NCBI RefSeq assembly: GCF_013415845.1
Contig: NZ_CP058907.1
Location: 2,232,001-2,296,000 of the forward strand
Reading direction: 5' to 3'
Source: Rhodopseudomonas palustris
GTDB taxonomy: Bacteria; Pseudomonadota; Alphaproteobacteria; Rhizobiales; Xanthobacteraceae
DNA length: 64,000 nucleotides
Position numbers and translations under genes: made by a program. The stretch's first letter is position 1. The number at the start of each line of letters is the position of its first letter. This document shows, in pieces, positions 49,131 through 58,312 of this stretch. The notes beneath the pieces are model-generated. The model saw only the letters and a program-made list of their open reading frames with translations, was not told where the DNA came from and searched no databases.

Positions 49131-49895
49131 ATGAACAGCATCGCGACCAGCCCGAACCGAAGCGGACTGCGCTTCCTGGTGTTTCAACACGTCGATGTCG
49201 AGCATCCCGGCATCTTCCGCGAGTTCTGGCGCGAAGCGGGGATCGTGTGGGATGCAGTCGAACTCGATGCAGGCGAACCCATCCCAGCGCTAGAGCCTTA
49301 CGACGCTCTGATCGTGATGGGCGGCCCGCAAGACGTCTGGCAGGAAGACGAGCATCCCTGGCTGGTGCCGGAGAAGGCCGCGATCCGACGCTTCGTGCAG
49401 GAGCTTGGCCGGCCGTATCTCGGCATCTGCCTCGGGCATCAGCTGCTTGCGGCTGCACTCGGCGGCGAAGTCCGTCTCGGCAACACTCCGGAAGTTGGTC
49501 CGGGCGAGGTCGAGCTGACCGCGGCCGGCGCAACCGATCCGTTGTTTGCCGGTCTTTCCAGCCCGCTGCAGACCTTCCAATGGCACGGGGCCGAAGTCGC
49601 GACGCTACCGGCCGGTGGCGAAGTGCTGGCGCGCAATGATGCTTGCGCGGTACAGGCGTTCCGGTTTGGCCATGCGGCTTACGGGCTGCAGTATCACGTC
49701 GAGATCACCGACCGCACCGTGCCCGAATGGCAGCAAATTCCCGCCTATGCCGCTTCGCTCGAGACGGCGCTCGGGCGCGAGCGCGCCGCGAAGCTTGCCG
49801 ACGAGACCACGGGGCTCTTGCCCGGTTTTGCGCAGGCGGCGCGCCGGCTCAACGATAACTTCCTGCAGATCGTGACGCGCGCGATTGCACGCTAA
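49131..49895 (+). CDS. Class I glutamine amidotransferase-like protein
   Basis: 254 residues from ATG 49131. The GATase fold has LIVMGGPQDVWQEDEHPW, nucleophile Cys100 in YLGICLGHQLLAAALGG, and His in GLQYHVEIT. It resembles the stand-alone GMP-synthase glutaminase-like family of unknown substrate. The upstream part of the open frame has no family pattern. It follows cobF after 120 bases; membership in the cob transcript is possible. Confidence 0.88.
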   Translation: MNSIATSPNRSGLRFLVFQHVDVEHPGIFREFWREAGIVWDAVELDAGEPIPALEPYDALIVMGGPQDVWQEDEHPWLVPEKAAIRRFVQELGRPYLGICLGHQLLAAALGGEVRLGNTPEVGPGEVELTAAGATDPLFAGLSSPLQTFQWHGAEVATLPAGGEVLARNDACAVQAFRFGHAAYGLQYHVEITDRTVPEWQQIPAYAASLETALGRERAAKLADETTGLLPGFAQAARRLNDNFLQIVTRAIAR

Positions 49896-49899
49896 GCCG

Positions 49900-51549
49900 T
49901 CACGGCGTTTGCGACGCATGCGTCGGCTGCCGTTTGATGTGCCCATGTGGCGCGGCGATCAGGTGCGTCACTTTCGGTTCGGCATCGAACAAGCGGATCT
50001 GCTCCTGCAGCACCCGATCGGCGTTGGTGACGCGCTCGTGCTGGCGGAGATGCTCCAGCCATGAAGCGACCTTGAAGGTTTCGACAAAGCGGCCGGGATC
50101 GGCCGCATCCTCGAACACGCCCCATTGATAGGCGCCGTCGCGCCGCCGCTGCCGGCTGAGATGCCGCACCGCGCTGAGAAACGCCTCGCGATGGCTCGGC
50201 GCAATTCGGTACTCGACCGTGATCAGCACCGGCCCTTGATCCGGCTCGGCGTCGATGCTGACGATCGGCGTCGGCCAGTGCATCGACGGCGACAGATCGA
50301 CGTCCGCGCCGGCCTTCAGTTTCCAACGCCACGTCGCCACAATACCGAGCATTGCGCCCGCCGCAGCCGCGAAATGTGCGATCGGCAGGCCGAACGATGA
50401 GGCGATCTGGCCCCACAGCGCACTGCCTGCCGTCATCGCGCCGAAGAACACGGTGACGAACATCGCCAGGCCGCGTCCGCGGACCCAATCCGGCAGCACG
50501 ACTTGCACCGAGACGTTCAGGCTGGCCAGCACGGCGATCCACGAGACGCCGGCGAGCAGGCACGCGGCGATAGCTAGTTCGACCTGCCGGGCAAGGCCGA
50601 GCATCACCAGGCACAGCGCGGTGCCGAGCGTGCCGGCGGCGACCAGCCGGTCGGGGCCGAGCGCGGCCTTCAGCTTCGGCAGGATGAGCGCGCCCCCGAT
50701 CGCGCCAGCGCCGACCGCGCCGAGCAGGATGCCGTACAGCTCCGGCCCGCCGGCGATCCGCGACCGGGCCACCAGCGGCAGTAGTGCCCAATACGCGCTG
50801 GCAAAGAAGAAGAACGCCACAGCGCGCACCAGCGTCGCGCGGAGCTCGGTGTTGTGCCGGGCGTGACGGATGCCGGTGACCAGCGCTTCGATCAGTCGTT
50901 CCGGCGGCAGTGTGCCGCTGCGCGGATGAGCGGGGCGCCACCAGATCAGCGCGGCGATCACCGCAAGGTTGCTGACCGCATTGATCCAGAACGGCGCGGC
51001 GATGCCGAGGCTGCCGATCGCGACGCCGCCCAGCGCCGGGCCGATCGCCCGGCTGATATTGATGCCGACGCCGTTGCTGGCGACCGCCGAAGCGAGGTCC
51101 TGCTTCGGCACCAGATCCGGCACGATCGATTGGAACGCGGGCGCGGCAAAAGCGGCGCCGGCGCCGAGCAGGAAGGTGAACAGCAGTAGCTGCCGCGGCG
51201 TCATCAGGCCGAACCAGACCAGCCCAGCGCTGGCGGCGGCGAACACGGTCAGAACGATCTGCACCACGATCAAGAACTTGCGCTTGTCGACAATATCGGC
51301 GAGCGCGCCCGCCGGAATGGCAAACAGGAAGATCGGCAGGTTGGACGCGACTTGCACGAGCGCGACCTGCAGCGGGTCTGCCTCCAGGCTGGTCATCAGC
51401 CAGCCGGAGGCGGCATTGAACATCCAGGTGCCGACGTTGGACACCACCGTTGCCGTCCATACCACCGTGAAGGCGATGTGGTGAAAGGCTGCCCAGGATG
51501 AAGGGCGTGGCGGAACCGCTGTCTGCTGGCCGCCTTCAACACTGCTCAT
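49900..51549 (-). CDS. MFS transporter (EntS-like) with C-terminal ABM-like domain
   Basis: 549 residues. Residues about 20-410 form the major facilitator part with about twelve helices (MFS_3 type; GTWMFNAASGWLMT and LVPKQDLASAVASNG). Residues about 430-520 look like an antibiotic-biosynthesis-monooxygenase-type dimeric barrel (GPVLITVEYRIAPSHREAFL; RFVETFKVASWLEHLRQHER). It would export a small molecule of unknown nature. The extra domain is seen in several relatives. The coding end lies four bases from the convergent amidotransferase stop. Confidence 0.85.
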   Translation of the reverse strand: MSSVEGGQQTAVPPRPSSWAAFHHIAFTVVWTATVVSNVGTWMFNAASGWLMTSLEADPLQVALVQVASNLPIFLFAIPAGALADIVDKRKFLIVVQIVLTVFAAASAGLVWFGLMTPRQLLLFTFLLGAGAAFAAPAFQSIVPDLVPKQDLASAVASNGVGINISRAIGPALGGVAIGSLGIAAPFWINAVSNLAVIAALIWWRPAHPRSGTLPPERLIEALVTGIRHARHNTELRATLVRAVAFFFFASAYWALLPLVARSRIAGGPELYGILLGAVGAGAIGGALILPKLKAALGPDRLVAAGTLGTALCLVMLGLARQVELAIAACLLAGVSWIAVLASLNVSVQVVLPDWVRGRGLAMFVTVFFGAMTAGSALWGQIASSFGLPIAHFAAAAGAMLGIVATWRWKLKAGADVDLSPSMHWPTPIVSIDAEPDQGPVLITVEYRIAPSHREAFLSAVRHLSRQRRRDGAYQWGVFEDAADPGRFVETFKVASWLEHLRQHERVTNADRVLQEQIRLFDAEPKVTHLIAAPHGHIKRQPTHASQTP

Positions 51550-51887
51550 CGGTCCTCGCTGGGTTGAAGGCGCTCGTGATCTGTCCGGCGCTGGTTGCCA
51601 AAGCGGAAATCTAGCGCGGCGGCGCCAAGCGAGATTGCAGGACCTTGCTGCGGTTTGAATGTTTGAGCGCCGCGTCAGGCGCGAGACGATCGCTCGTCAT
51701 CAGACCCGAAGCAGCGCGAGCCGCCCTGCCCACATGAGTGCACCTGCGGTGAGATGTCGTCATCGGCGTGAGCAGGGCGCCGCGCGTTCGTGCAAGCGGT
51801 GACGGGTTCGTCCAAGCGATCCGGACGCCGGGCAGGGCATGATTGCGCCCAGTTGCGTCAGCTCAGCCCCGAACTTGGAGAGTTCCG
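51550..51887. other. Intergenic control region of the isochorismatase operon
   Basis: 338 bases without a recognised gene. They hold divergent control for the MFS gene (minus) and the hydrolase operon (plus). A pair of direct repeats is listed separately. Otherwise I see nothing. Confidence 0.45.
51786..51818 (+). repeat. Tandem 13-base direct repeats, possible activator site
   Basis: GTTCGTGCAAGCG at 51786-51798 and GTTCGTCCAAGCG at 51806-51818 differ by one base. They are 20 bases apart from start to start, close to two DNA turns. They lie about 70-100 bases before the isochorismatase ATG, a usual spot for an activator. Which protein binds is unknown. Confidence 0.5.
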
Positions 51888-52538
51888 ATGTCGAAACTGG
51901 ATATGCTCACATCCGACAACAGCGCAATCGCGCTGATCGATTATCAGCCCGCGATGTATCAGGGCGTGCAGTCTCACGACCGACTTGTGGTGTTCAACAA
52001 CATCCAGATCCTCGCCAAAGCGGCGAAGCTGTTCAAGATTCCGACGGTGCTGACCACGGTGGCCAAGGATTCGTTCTCCGGCCCGTTCATGCCGGAAGTC
52101 ACCGAGCTGTTTCCGAACCTCGACATCATCGACCGCACCTCGATGAACTCGTGGCTCGATCCGAACTTCCGCAAAGCCGTCGCCGCCACCGGCCGAAAGA
52201 AGTTCGTGATCGCCGGGCTGTGGACCGAAGCCTGCGTCATGTTCCCGACGCTCGATATGCTGAAGGAAGGCTACGAGATCTACATTCCGGCCGATGCCTG
52301 CGGCGATCTGTCGATGGAAGCGCACAACCGCTCGATGGAGCGCGCAATTCAGGCTGGCGCGGTGCCGATCACCTCCTGCCAGTACGCGTTCGAGCTGCAG
52401 CAGGACTGGGCGCGCTCGGAGACCTATGAGGGCATGATGGACATCCTGCGGGCGCACTCGCCCTATGGCATCCAGATCCGTTTCTCCAAGTGGGCGCTCG
52501 GCGAACACGCCTCTGAGGGCGGCACCAAGGCCGCCTGA
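51888..52538 (+). CDS. Isochorismatase-like cysteine hydrolase (YcaC type)
   Basis: 216 residues from ATG 51888 with GGAG eight bases upstream. It has the isochorismatase fold with Asp18 in LIDYQPAM and Cys116 in GLWTEACVMFPT. The Lys usually between them is not obvious; Arg83 is near its place. It resembles YcaC, whose natural substrate is unknown. It is the first of six closely spaced plus-strand genes. Confidence 0.85.
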   Translation: MSKLDMLTSDNSAIALIDYQPAMYQGVQSHDRLVVFNNIQILAKAAKLFKIPTVLTTVAKDSFSGPFMPEVTELFPNLDIIDRTSMNSWLDPNFRKAVAATGRKKFVIAGLWTEACVMFPTLDMLKEGYEIYIPADACGDLSMEAHNRSMERAIQAGAVPITSCQYAFELQQDWARSETYEGMMDILRAHSPYGIQIRFSKWALGEHASEGGTKAA

Positions 52539-52561
52539 AGCGATCGGCGCGGGAGAGCAGG

Positions 52562-52852
52562 ATGAAAGTATATCTGCTGTCGCTCGGTGCCGGCCTGTTG
52601 GTCGGCATCATCTACAGCTTGCTCAACGTGCGCTCCCCCGCGCCGCCGCTGGTGGCGCTGATCGGACTACTCGGCATTCTGGCCGGCGAGCAGATCGTGC
52701 CGGTGGCGCGGCAGATCATCTCCGGCCACAGCCTTGCGGCCGCGTGGCGCGACGCCAAGTGCACGCCGCACATCTTCGGCATGCTGCCGGGCCGCCGCGC
52801 CGCTGAGACGTCCTCAATTTCCGAACCGCACCAGATGGAGAAGCACTCATGA
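52562..52852 (+). CDS. XapX-domain (DUF1427) small membrane protein
   Basis: 96 residues. LLSLGAGLLVGIIYSLLNVRSPAPP and LIGLLGILAGEQIVP are the XapX hallmark: two membrane helices with an RSPAPP turn. The tail adds a soluble part (CTPHIFGMLPG) of about 35 residues. Function is unknown. The stop overlaps the amidohydrolase start by four bases. Confidence 0.85.
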   Translation: MKVYLLSLGAGLLVGIIYSLLNVRSPAPPLVALIGLLGILAGEQIVPVARQIISGHSLAAAWRDAKCTPHIFGMLPGRRAAETSSISEPHQMEKHS

Positions 52853-54729
52853 GCACCGCGCCCGATATCATCCTGCATCGCGGCCTGTTCACGACGCTGG
52901 ACCGGAGCAACCCGACCGCCAGTGCGGTGGCGATCTCGGACGGGCGGTTCACGGCGGTCGGCCACGATCGCGATGTCCTGCCGCTCGCCGGTCCGTCGAC
53001 GCGCGTGATCGATCTGAAGGGGCGGCGGGTGCTGCCCGGCCTGATTGACAACCATCTCCACATCATCCGCGGCGGCCTGAACTTCAACATGGAGCTGCGC
53101 TGGGACGGCGTTCGTTCGCTCGCCGATGCGATGAGCATGCTGAAGCGCCAGGTCGCGATCACGCCGCCGCCGCAATGGGTGCGCGTGGTCGGCGGCTTCA
53201 CCGAGCACCAGTTCGCCGAAAAGCGGCTGCCGACGATCGACGAACTCAACGCCGTGGCGCCCGATACGCCGGTGTTCCTGCTGCATCTCTATGACCGCGC
53301 GATCCTCAACGGCGCGGCGCTGCGCGCTGTCGGCTACACCAGGGACACGCCGGAACCGCCCGGCGGCGAGATCACCCGCGATGCCAACGGCAATCCCACC
53401 GGTCTGCTACTCGCCAAGCCGAATGCCAACATCCTCTACGCGACGCTGGCGAAGGGGCCGAAGCTGCCGTTCGACTATCAGGTCAATTCCACCCGCCACT
53501 TCATGCGCGAACTGAACCGGCTTGGCGTCACCGGTGCGATCGACGCCGGCGGCGGTTTCCAGAATTATCCCGACGATTACGCGGTGATCCAGAAGCTCGA
53601 CGAGGAGGGGTTGCTGACGATCCGGCTCGCCTACAATCTGTTCACGCAGAAGCCGAAGGGCGAGAAGGACGACTTCCTCAACTGGACCAAGACCTCCAAA
53701 TACAAGCAGGGCAACGACTACTTTCGGCACAACGGTGCCGGCGAAATGTTGGTGTTCTCGGCCGCCGACTTCGAGGATTTCCGTGTTCCGCGGCCCGACA
53801 TGCCGCCGGAGATGGAAGGCGAGCTCGAGGAGGTGGTGCGCATCCTGGTGCAGAACAAATGGCCGTGGCGTCTGCACGCGACCTACGACGAGACGATCTC
53901 GCGCGCGCTCGACGTGTTCGAGAAAGTGAACCAGGATACGCCGCTCGACGGCCTGCACTGGTTCTTCGATCATGCCGAAACGATTTCGGACCGCTCGATC
54001 GACCGGATCGCGGCGCTCGGCGGCGGCATCGCCGTGCAGCACAGGATGGCGTATCAGGGCGAGTACTTCGTCGAGCGCTACGGCTTCGGCGCCGCGGAGG
54101 CGACCCCGCCGGTGAAGCGCATTCTCGACAGCGGCGTCAAGGTCTCCGCCGGCACCGATGCGACCCGGGTCGCGTCGTACAATCCGTGGGTGTCGCTGTC
54201 CTGGCTGGTCACCGGCCGCACCGTCGGCGGCCTGCGGATCACGCCGCAGCGGAACTGCCTCGACCGCGAGACCGCGTTGCGGATGTGGACCGAGAACGTC
54301 ACCTGGTTTTCGAACGAGGAAGGCAACAAGGGGCGCATCGCCGTCGGCCAGCTCGCCGACGTGGTGGTGCCCGACCGCGACTATTTCTCCTGCAGTGAAG
54401 CCGAGATCGCCGACACAACCGCGCTGCTGACGATGGTTGGCGGCAAGGTGGTGTATGGCGCCGCCGAGTTCGCCGGTCTCGACGACAGCGCGCCGCCACC
54501 GGCGATGCCAGACTGGTCGCCGGTGCGCCGGTTCGGCGGCTACGCCGCCTGGGCGGACGATGAACGGGCTGCCGGCAAGGTCGCGGTACAGGCGATGACA
54601 TCGTGCGGCTGCGCTAATAGCTGCACGCTGCATGGCCACGATCATGCCACCGCGTGGTCGAGCAAGCTGCCGGTCTCCGATCTCAAGAGCTTCTGGGGCG
54701 CGCTGGGCTGCGCTTGCTGGGCGGTGTGA
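52849..54729 (+). CDS. YtcJ-like metal-dependent amidohydrolase with Cys-rich tail
   Basis: 626 residues. Amidohydrolase superfamily (Amidohydro_3). The metal pair H69-x-H71 is in GLIDNHLHIIRGG; HATYDET and FDHAE give further His residues; and AGTDATR is the Asp motif. It acts on an amide, ester or ring bond of unknown substrate. The last 45 residues are unusual: TSCGCANSCTLHGHDH then LGCACWAV with six Cys. YtcJ enzymes do not normally have such a tail. No signal peptide was seen. Confidence 0.88.
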   Translation: MSTAPDIILHRGLFTTLDRSNPTASAVAISDGRFTAVGHDRDVLPLAGPSTRVIDLKGRRVLPGLIDNHLHIIRGGLNFNMELRWDGVRSLADAMSMLKRQVAITPPPQWVRVVGGFTEHQFAEKRLPTIDELNAVAPDTPVFLLHLYDRAILNGAALRAVGYTRDTPEPPGGEITRDANGNPTGLLLAKPNANILYATLAKGPKLPFDYQVNSTRHFMRELNRLGVTGAIDAGGGFQNYPDDYAVIQKLDEEGLLTIRLAYNLFTQKPKGEKDDFLNWTKTSKYKQGNDYFRHNGAGEMLVFSAADFEDFRVPRPDMPPEMEGELEEVVRILVQNKWPWRLHATYDETISRALDVFEKVNQDTPLDGLHWFFDHAETISDRSIDRIAALGGGIAVQHRMAYQGEYFVERYGFGAAEATPPVKRILDSGVKVSAGTDATRVASYNPWVSLSWLVTGRTVGGLRITPQRNCLDRETALRMWTENVTWFSNEEGNKGRIAVGQLADVVVPDRDYFSCSEAEIADTTALLTMVGGKVVYGAAEFAGLDDSAPPPAMPDWSPVRRFGGYAAWADDERAAGKVAVQAMTSCGCANSCTLHGHDHATAWSSKLPVSDLKSFWGALGCACWAV

Positions 54730-54730
54730 G

Positions 54731-55156
54731 GTGAGGCCGGCTGACGAGCCGAGGTGGGCGGCGACGATCCTGTCGTCGCCGCTGCTCTGGCACGCCGCGC
54801 GCTTCGCGCTGGTGTCCGCCTATCTGCTCGGCGGCGTGGTGAAGCTGTTCGACTTCGCCGGGGCTGTGGCCGAGCAGGAGAGGTTCGGCCTGCATCCCGG
54901 CTGGCTGTGGGCAGCGCTCGCCATCGTCGTTGAACTGGGTGGCTCGCTCCTGGTGCTCGCCGATCGGCTGGTCTGGTTTGGTGCCGGCGCGCTTGGCGTC
55001 CTGACCTTCGTGGCGATGCTGACGGCGAATGCGTTCTGGTCCGCGCCCGCAGCGGATCGTGGGATGCAGGCCAACGCCTTCTTTGAACATCTCGGACTGA
55101 TCGCCGGCTTCGTGTTGGTGGCGATGCTGTCCGACCAACGGCGATCGACGTCCTGA
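54731..55156 (+). CDS. DoxX-family membrane protein
   Basis: 141 residues from GTG 54731, one base after the amidohydrolase stop. Four membrane helices; LVSAYLLGGVVKLFDFAGAV and NAFFEHLGLIAGFVLVAML are typical of DoxX. Family roles range from quinone-linked oxidation to redox homeostasis. Here the substrate is unknown. The frame before the GTG runs over the amidohydrolase end. Confidence 0.82.
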   Translation: MRPADEPRWAATILSSPLLWHAARFALVSAYLLGGVVKLFDFAGAVAEQERFGLHPGWLWAALAIVVELGGSLLVLADRLVWFGAGALGVLTFVAMLTANAFWSAPAADRGMQANAFFEHLGLIAGFVLVAMLSDQRRSTS

Positions 55157-55175
55157 TATTGGCGAGGAGACTTCC

Positions 55176-56096
55176 GTGAAACAGATCTCGAAACCTCTTC
55201 TGTTGCTGGCGATCGCCGCCGCGCTGAGTTCGCCGGTGGCAGCGAAGGAAGCGCGCCATGCCACCCCATCGGTTGCGGTCGCGCCGCAATACGACACCAC
55301 ACATGTCTATGTGGCGCCCGAGGACGTTGAGAAATTCGTGGCGAGCTTTCTCGCCACCTTCGGCGGCAAGAGCACCAAGCAGGTGGTCGCGACCGTGACG
55401 CCGACGCCGAGCAGCACCACCTCGCAGTTGCTGCAGACCCCGGCGGGCACGGTGTCGTTGTTCGGGTTCAAGACACCGATCCCATATCCGTTCGGCGCTG
55501 AGCGCAACGGCTATCTGGTCAGCGATATCGATGTGGCGATCAGGCAGGCGCGCGCCGCGGGCGCGTCCGTGATCGTGTCGACCTTCCCGGATCCGATCGG
55601 ACGCGACGCGGTGGTGCAGTGGCCCGGCGGGGTCAACATGCAGCTGTACTGGCACACGACCAAGCCGGACTATGCCGCTTTCACCTCGGTCCCGGAGAAC
55701 CGGGTGTATGTCGCGGCCGATCGGGCCGAAGCGTTCGTGCGCAGCTTCGTCAAGTTCTCGCACGGCCGGATCGTGTCCGACAGCAGCGTCGCATCCGGCG
55801 CCGAGGTGGGCAAGCCCGACGCCAAGATCAAGCGAATCCGGGTCGAATCCGCATTCGGCAAGATGACCGTGTTCGTCACCGACGGGCATTTGCCGTATCC
55901 TTACGGCCGCGAGACCACCGGCTATGAAGTCGCCGATCTGGAGGCGACGCTTGCCAAGGCGAAGGAAGCGGGCGTGACAGTTCTGGTGCCGCCTTATTCG
56001 TTCGAGGACCGCAAGGCTGCGATGTTGCAATTCCCCGGTGGCTACGTGGCCGAGATCCACGCCGCGGCGCAGCGACACGCGGCGGCGGCCGAGTGA
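55176..56096 (+). CDS. Exported double-VOC (glyoxalase-fold) protein
   Basis: 306 residues from GTG 55176 with GAGGAG just upstream. A Sec signal ends near VAAKEA (about residue 23). Two VOC half-repeats follow: residues about 40-160 (THVYVAPEDVEKFVASF ... VVQWPGGVNMQLYWHT) and about 170-295 (NRVYVAADRAEAFVRSF ... AMLQFPGGYVAEIHAA). VOC proteins usually bind a metal and a small substrate; most are cytoplasmic, so the signal is notable. The stop overlaps the porin GTG by four bases. Confidence 0.75.
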   Translation: MKQISKPLLLLAIAAALSSPVAAKEARHATPSVAVAPQYDTTHVYVAPEDVEKFVASFLATFGGKSTKQVVATVTPTPSSTTSQLLQTPAGTVSLFGFKTPIPYPFGAERNGYLVSDIDVAIRQARAAGASVIVSTFPDPIGRDAVVQWPGGVNMQLYWHTTKPDYAAFTSVPENRVYVAADRAEAFVRSFVKFSHGRIVSDSSVASGAEVGKPDAKIKRIRVESAFGKMTVFVTDGHLPYPYGRETTGYEVADLEATLAKAKEAGVTVLVPPYSFEDRKAAMLQFPGGYVAEIHAAAQRHAAAAE

Positions 56097-57526
56097 CGGC
56101 GGACGGCGGAGAGCGCGGGGAAATTCGGCGTGCGGCGCTCGTCCGCTCGGCGCTGCTGGCCTCCGTCGCGCTCATCGCCTTCGGCGGGCTCGCCCGCGCG
56201 GCCGACGATGCGCCGGCGCGGCCGGCGATCCAGTCCAACCGTTGGGCCGAGGATTGGTCGGTGCTGGCCGATCCGAAGCTGCGGACCGAGCCGTTCGACT
56301 CCCTGAAATATGTGCCGCTGTGGGTGTCTGATCCGAAGAGCTATGTGTCGTTCGGCGCCAATCTGCGCGAGCGGTTCGAGTTCAACGACGCCCCGGCGTT
56401 CGGCACAGGCGGCAATGCCCGCGACAGCTATGTCATCCAGCGTCTGCAGGTCCATGCCGATGTGCATTTCGATGCCAATTGGCGGGCGTTCGTCCAGCTC
56501 GAGGACGATCGGGCGTTCGATAAGCTGAACGTCACCTCGGTCGATCAGGATCGGGTCGATCTGCGGCTGGCGTTTCTCGAATACACCAAGCAGTTCTCCG
56601 GCGGGCTGCTCAAAGCCCGGGTCGGCCGTCAGGACTTCGCCTTCGACCTGCAGCGTTTCGTGTCGTCGCGCGACGGCCCCAACGTGCGGCAATCGTTCGA
56701 CGCTGTGTGGGCCGATTGGGAGACCGGCACCTGGCGGTTCATCGGCTTCGTCAGCCGGCCGGTGCAGTATTTCGACGATCGGCCGTTCGACGATCGCTCG
56801 TCCGATCAGTTCCGTTTCAGCACGCTCCGCATCGAACGCAAGGTGCTCGGCAATAACGAGCTGTCGGCGTACTATTCGTTGTATGAGCGCGCCGGCGCGC
56901 GTTATCTCGACGCCACCGGCGATGAGCGCCGGCATATTTTCGACATCCGCTTTGCCGGCAAGCAGGGCCCGCTCGATTGGGACCTCGAAGCGATGGGGCA
57001 GACCGGGCAGGTAGGCGCCTCGGCGGCGCGGGCCTGGGCGGTGGGCGCCCGCGCCGGCTACACGCTGCCTGCCGCCTGGCAGCCGCGGCTCGGGCTGCAG
57101 TTCGATGCTGCCTCCGGCGACGACCGGCCGAACGACGGCGTCGTCGGCACCTTCAATCCACTGTTCCCGAACGGCTATTACTTCACGCTGGCGGGCTTCA
57201 CCGGCTATGCGAACCTCGTCCATCTCAAGCCGTCGATCACCGTGTCGCCGGCGAGCAGGCTGAAGCTGATGGCGGCGGTCGGCCTGCAATGGCGCGCCAC
57301 GACGGCGGACGCGATCTACGTGCAGCCGAGTGTGCCGGTGGCCGGCACCGCCGGCGTTGGCACCGCCTGGACCGGCGCCTACGGCCAACTCCGCGTCGAC
57401 TACGCCTTCGACGCGCATCTCACCGGCGCGATCGAAGCGGTGCATTTCGACGTTGGCGACACCATCCGCGCCGCCGGTGGCCGCAGCAGCGATTATCTCG
57501 GCCTCCAGCTGCAATACGGTTGGTGA
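56093..57526 (+). CDS. AlgE-like (alginate-export family) outer-membrane porin
   Basis: 477 residues from GTG 56093. A signal (VRSALLASVALIAFGGLARAA) precedes an outer-membrane beta barrel. SFGANLRERFEFNDAPAFG, RLQVHADVHFDANWRAF, RVGRQDFAFDLQRFV and the closing aromatic LGLQLQYGW are typical of the alginate_exp family. Such porins take up or release specific small molecules. It is the last gene of the set. Confidence 0.85.
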   Translation: MTADGGERGEIRRAALVRSALLASVALIAFGGLARAADDAPARPAIQSNRWAEDWSVLADPKLRTEPFDSLKYVPLWVSDPKSYVSFGANLRERFEFNDAPAFGTGGNARDSYVIQRLQVHADVHFDANWRAFVQLEDDRAFDKLNVTSVDQDRVDLRLAFLEYTKQFSGGLLKARVGRQDFAFDLQRFVSSRDGPNVRQSFDAVWADWETGTWRFIGFVSRPVQYFDDRPFDDRSSDQFRFSTLRIERKVLGNNELSAYYSLYERAGARYLDATGDERRHIFDIRFAGKQGPLDWDLEAMGQTGQVGASAARAWAVGARAGYTLPAAWQPRLGLQFDAASGDDRPNDGVVGTFNPLFPNGYYFTLAGFTGYANLVHLKPSITVSPASRLKLMAAVGLQWRATTADAIYVQPSVPVAGTAGVGTAWTGAYGQLRVDYAFDAHLTGAIEAVHFDVGDTIRAAGGRSSDYLGLQLQYGW

Positions 57527-57541
57527 GTTTCCGCGCCGCCG

Positions 57542-58312
57542 CTATCGCCCGCCCCAGAACACAGGTCGGATCATCACCAACGCGGCGAGGGCTGTGGGCA
57601 ATGCCCATACCCAATCGCCCATGAGCGGCATTGCCAACGCCGCGATCACGCAGCCGACTACGAAACCTGCGAGCAGACGCAGTGCCTGCTTCAGGCGGCC
57701 GTCGTCGGCGCTCATCAGCGGATGTCCGTTCGACAGCGCGTCCATGATCGACAGCACCGCATTGGAGAGATTGCCGGTCATCACCGCAGTGGAGACGGCT
57801 TTGGGCAGCGCCAGCCGGAGCAGCGCATATTGCGTCGCCATGGCTGCCACCGCGATCATCACCGCGGTGCCGGCGATCAGGCCGTGAGGATGGGTTGCCG
57901 GCTTCAGCGCGACGCTAACCGCCAGCACCGCTGCGAGCAAAGCACATTGAACGCCGAGCAGCAGCCGCACCAAAGCCGGGCCTGTCAGCCGTGAGAACCG
58001 CGCGATCAGCCAGATCAACACCAGCACCAAGATGAACGCGGGGATTGCAGCGAGCTGCGCCAGATTGATAGGGCCGCCGCCGACCGCTACCGCGCTCGCC
58101 ACCACGAGGTTGCCGGTGATATGTGCAGTGAAGATGTTGCCGAGCATATAGAAGCCGGTGATGTCCACCATGCCGGCGATCACGCTGAGCACCGGGGGCA
58201 TGGCTTCTTCCATTCTCGCCAGGGTCTGCTTCGAAGCCGCTGCGGTGTTCGGCGCATCTTCGCCGGGCGTGACGGTCAGAAGATCAGTGGTCGTGGGCGT
58301 ATGGCTAGGCAT
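57542..58312 (-). CDS. DUF1275 (YoaK family) membrane protein
   Basis: 256 residues, six apparent helices. [28 protein letters not shown] is the family mark. [22 protein letters not shown] and [13 protein letters not shown] follow. Function is unknown in the family. It overlaps the ThrE-like gene by eight bases and is probably read with it. Confidence 0.87.
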   Translation of the reverse strand: MPSHTPTTTDLLTVTPGEDAPNTAAASKQTLARMEEAMPPVLSVIAGMVDITGFYMLGNIFTAHITGNLVVASAVAVGGGPINLAQLAAIPAFILVLVLIWLIARFSRLTGPALVRLLLGVQCALLAAVLAVSVALKPATHPHGLIAGTAVMIAVAAMATQYALLRLALPKAVSTAVMTGNLSNAVLSIMDALSNGHPLMSADDGRLKQALRLLAGFVVGCVIAALAMPLMGDWVWALPTALAALVMIRPVFWGGR

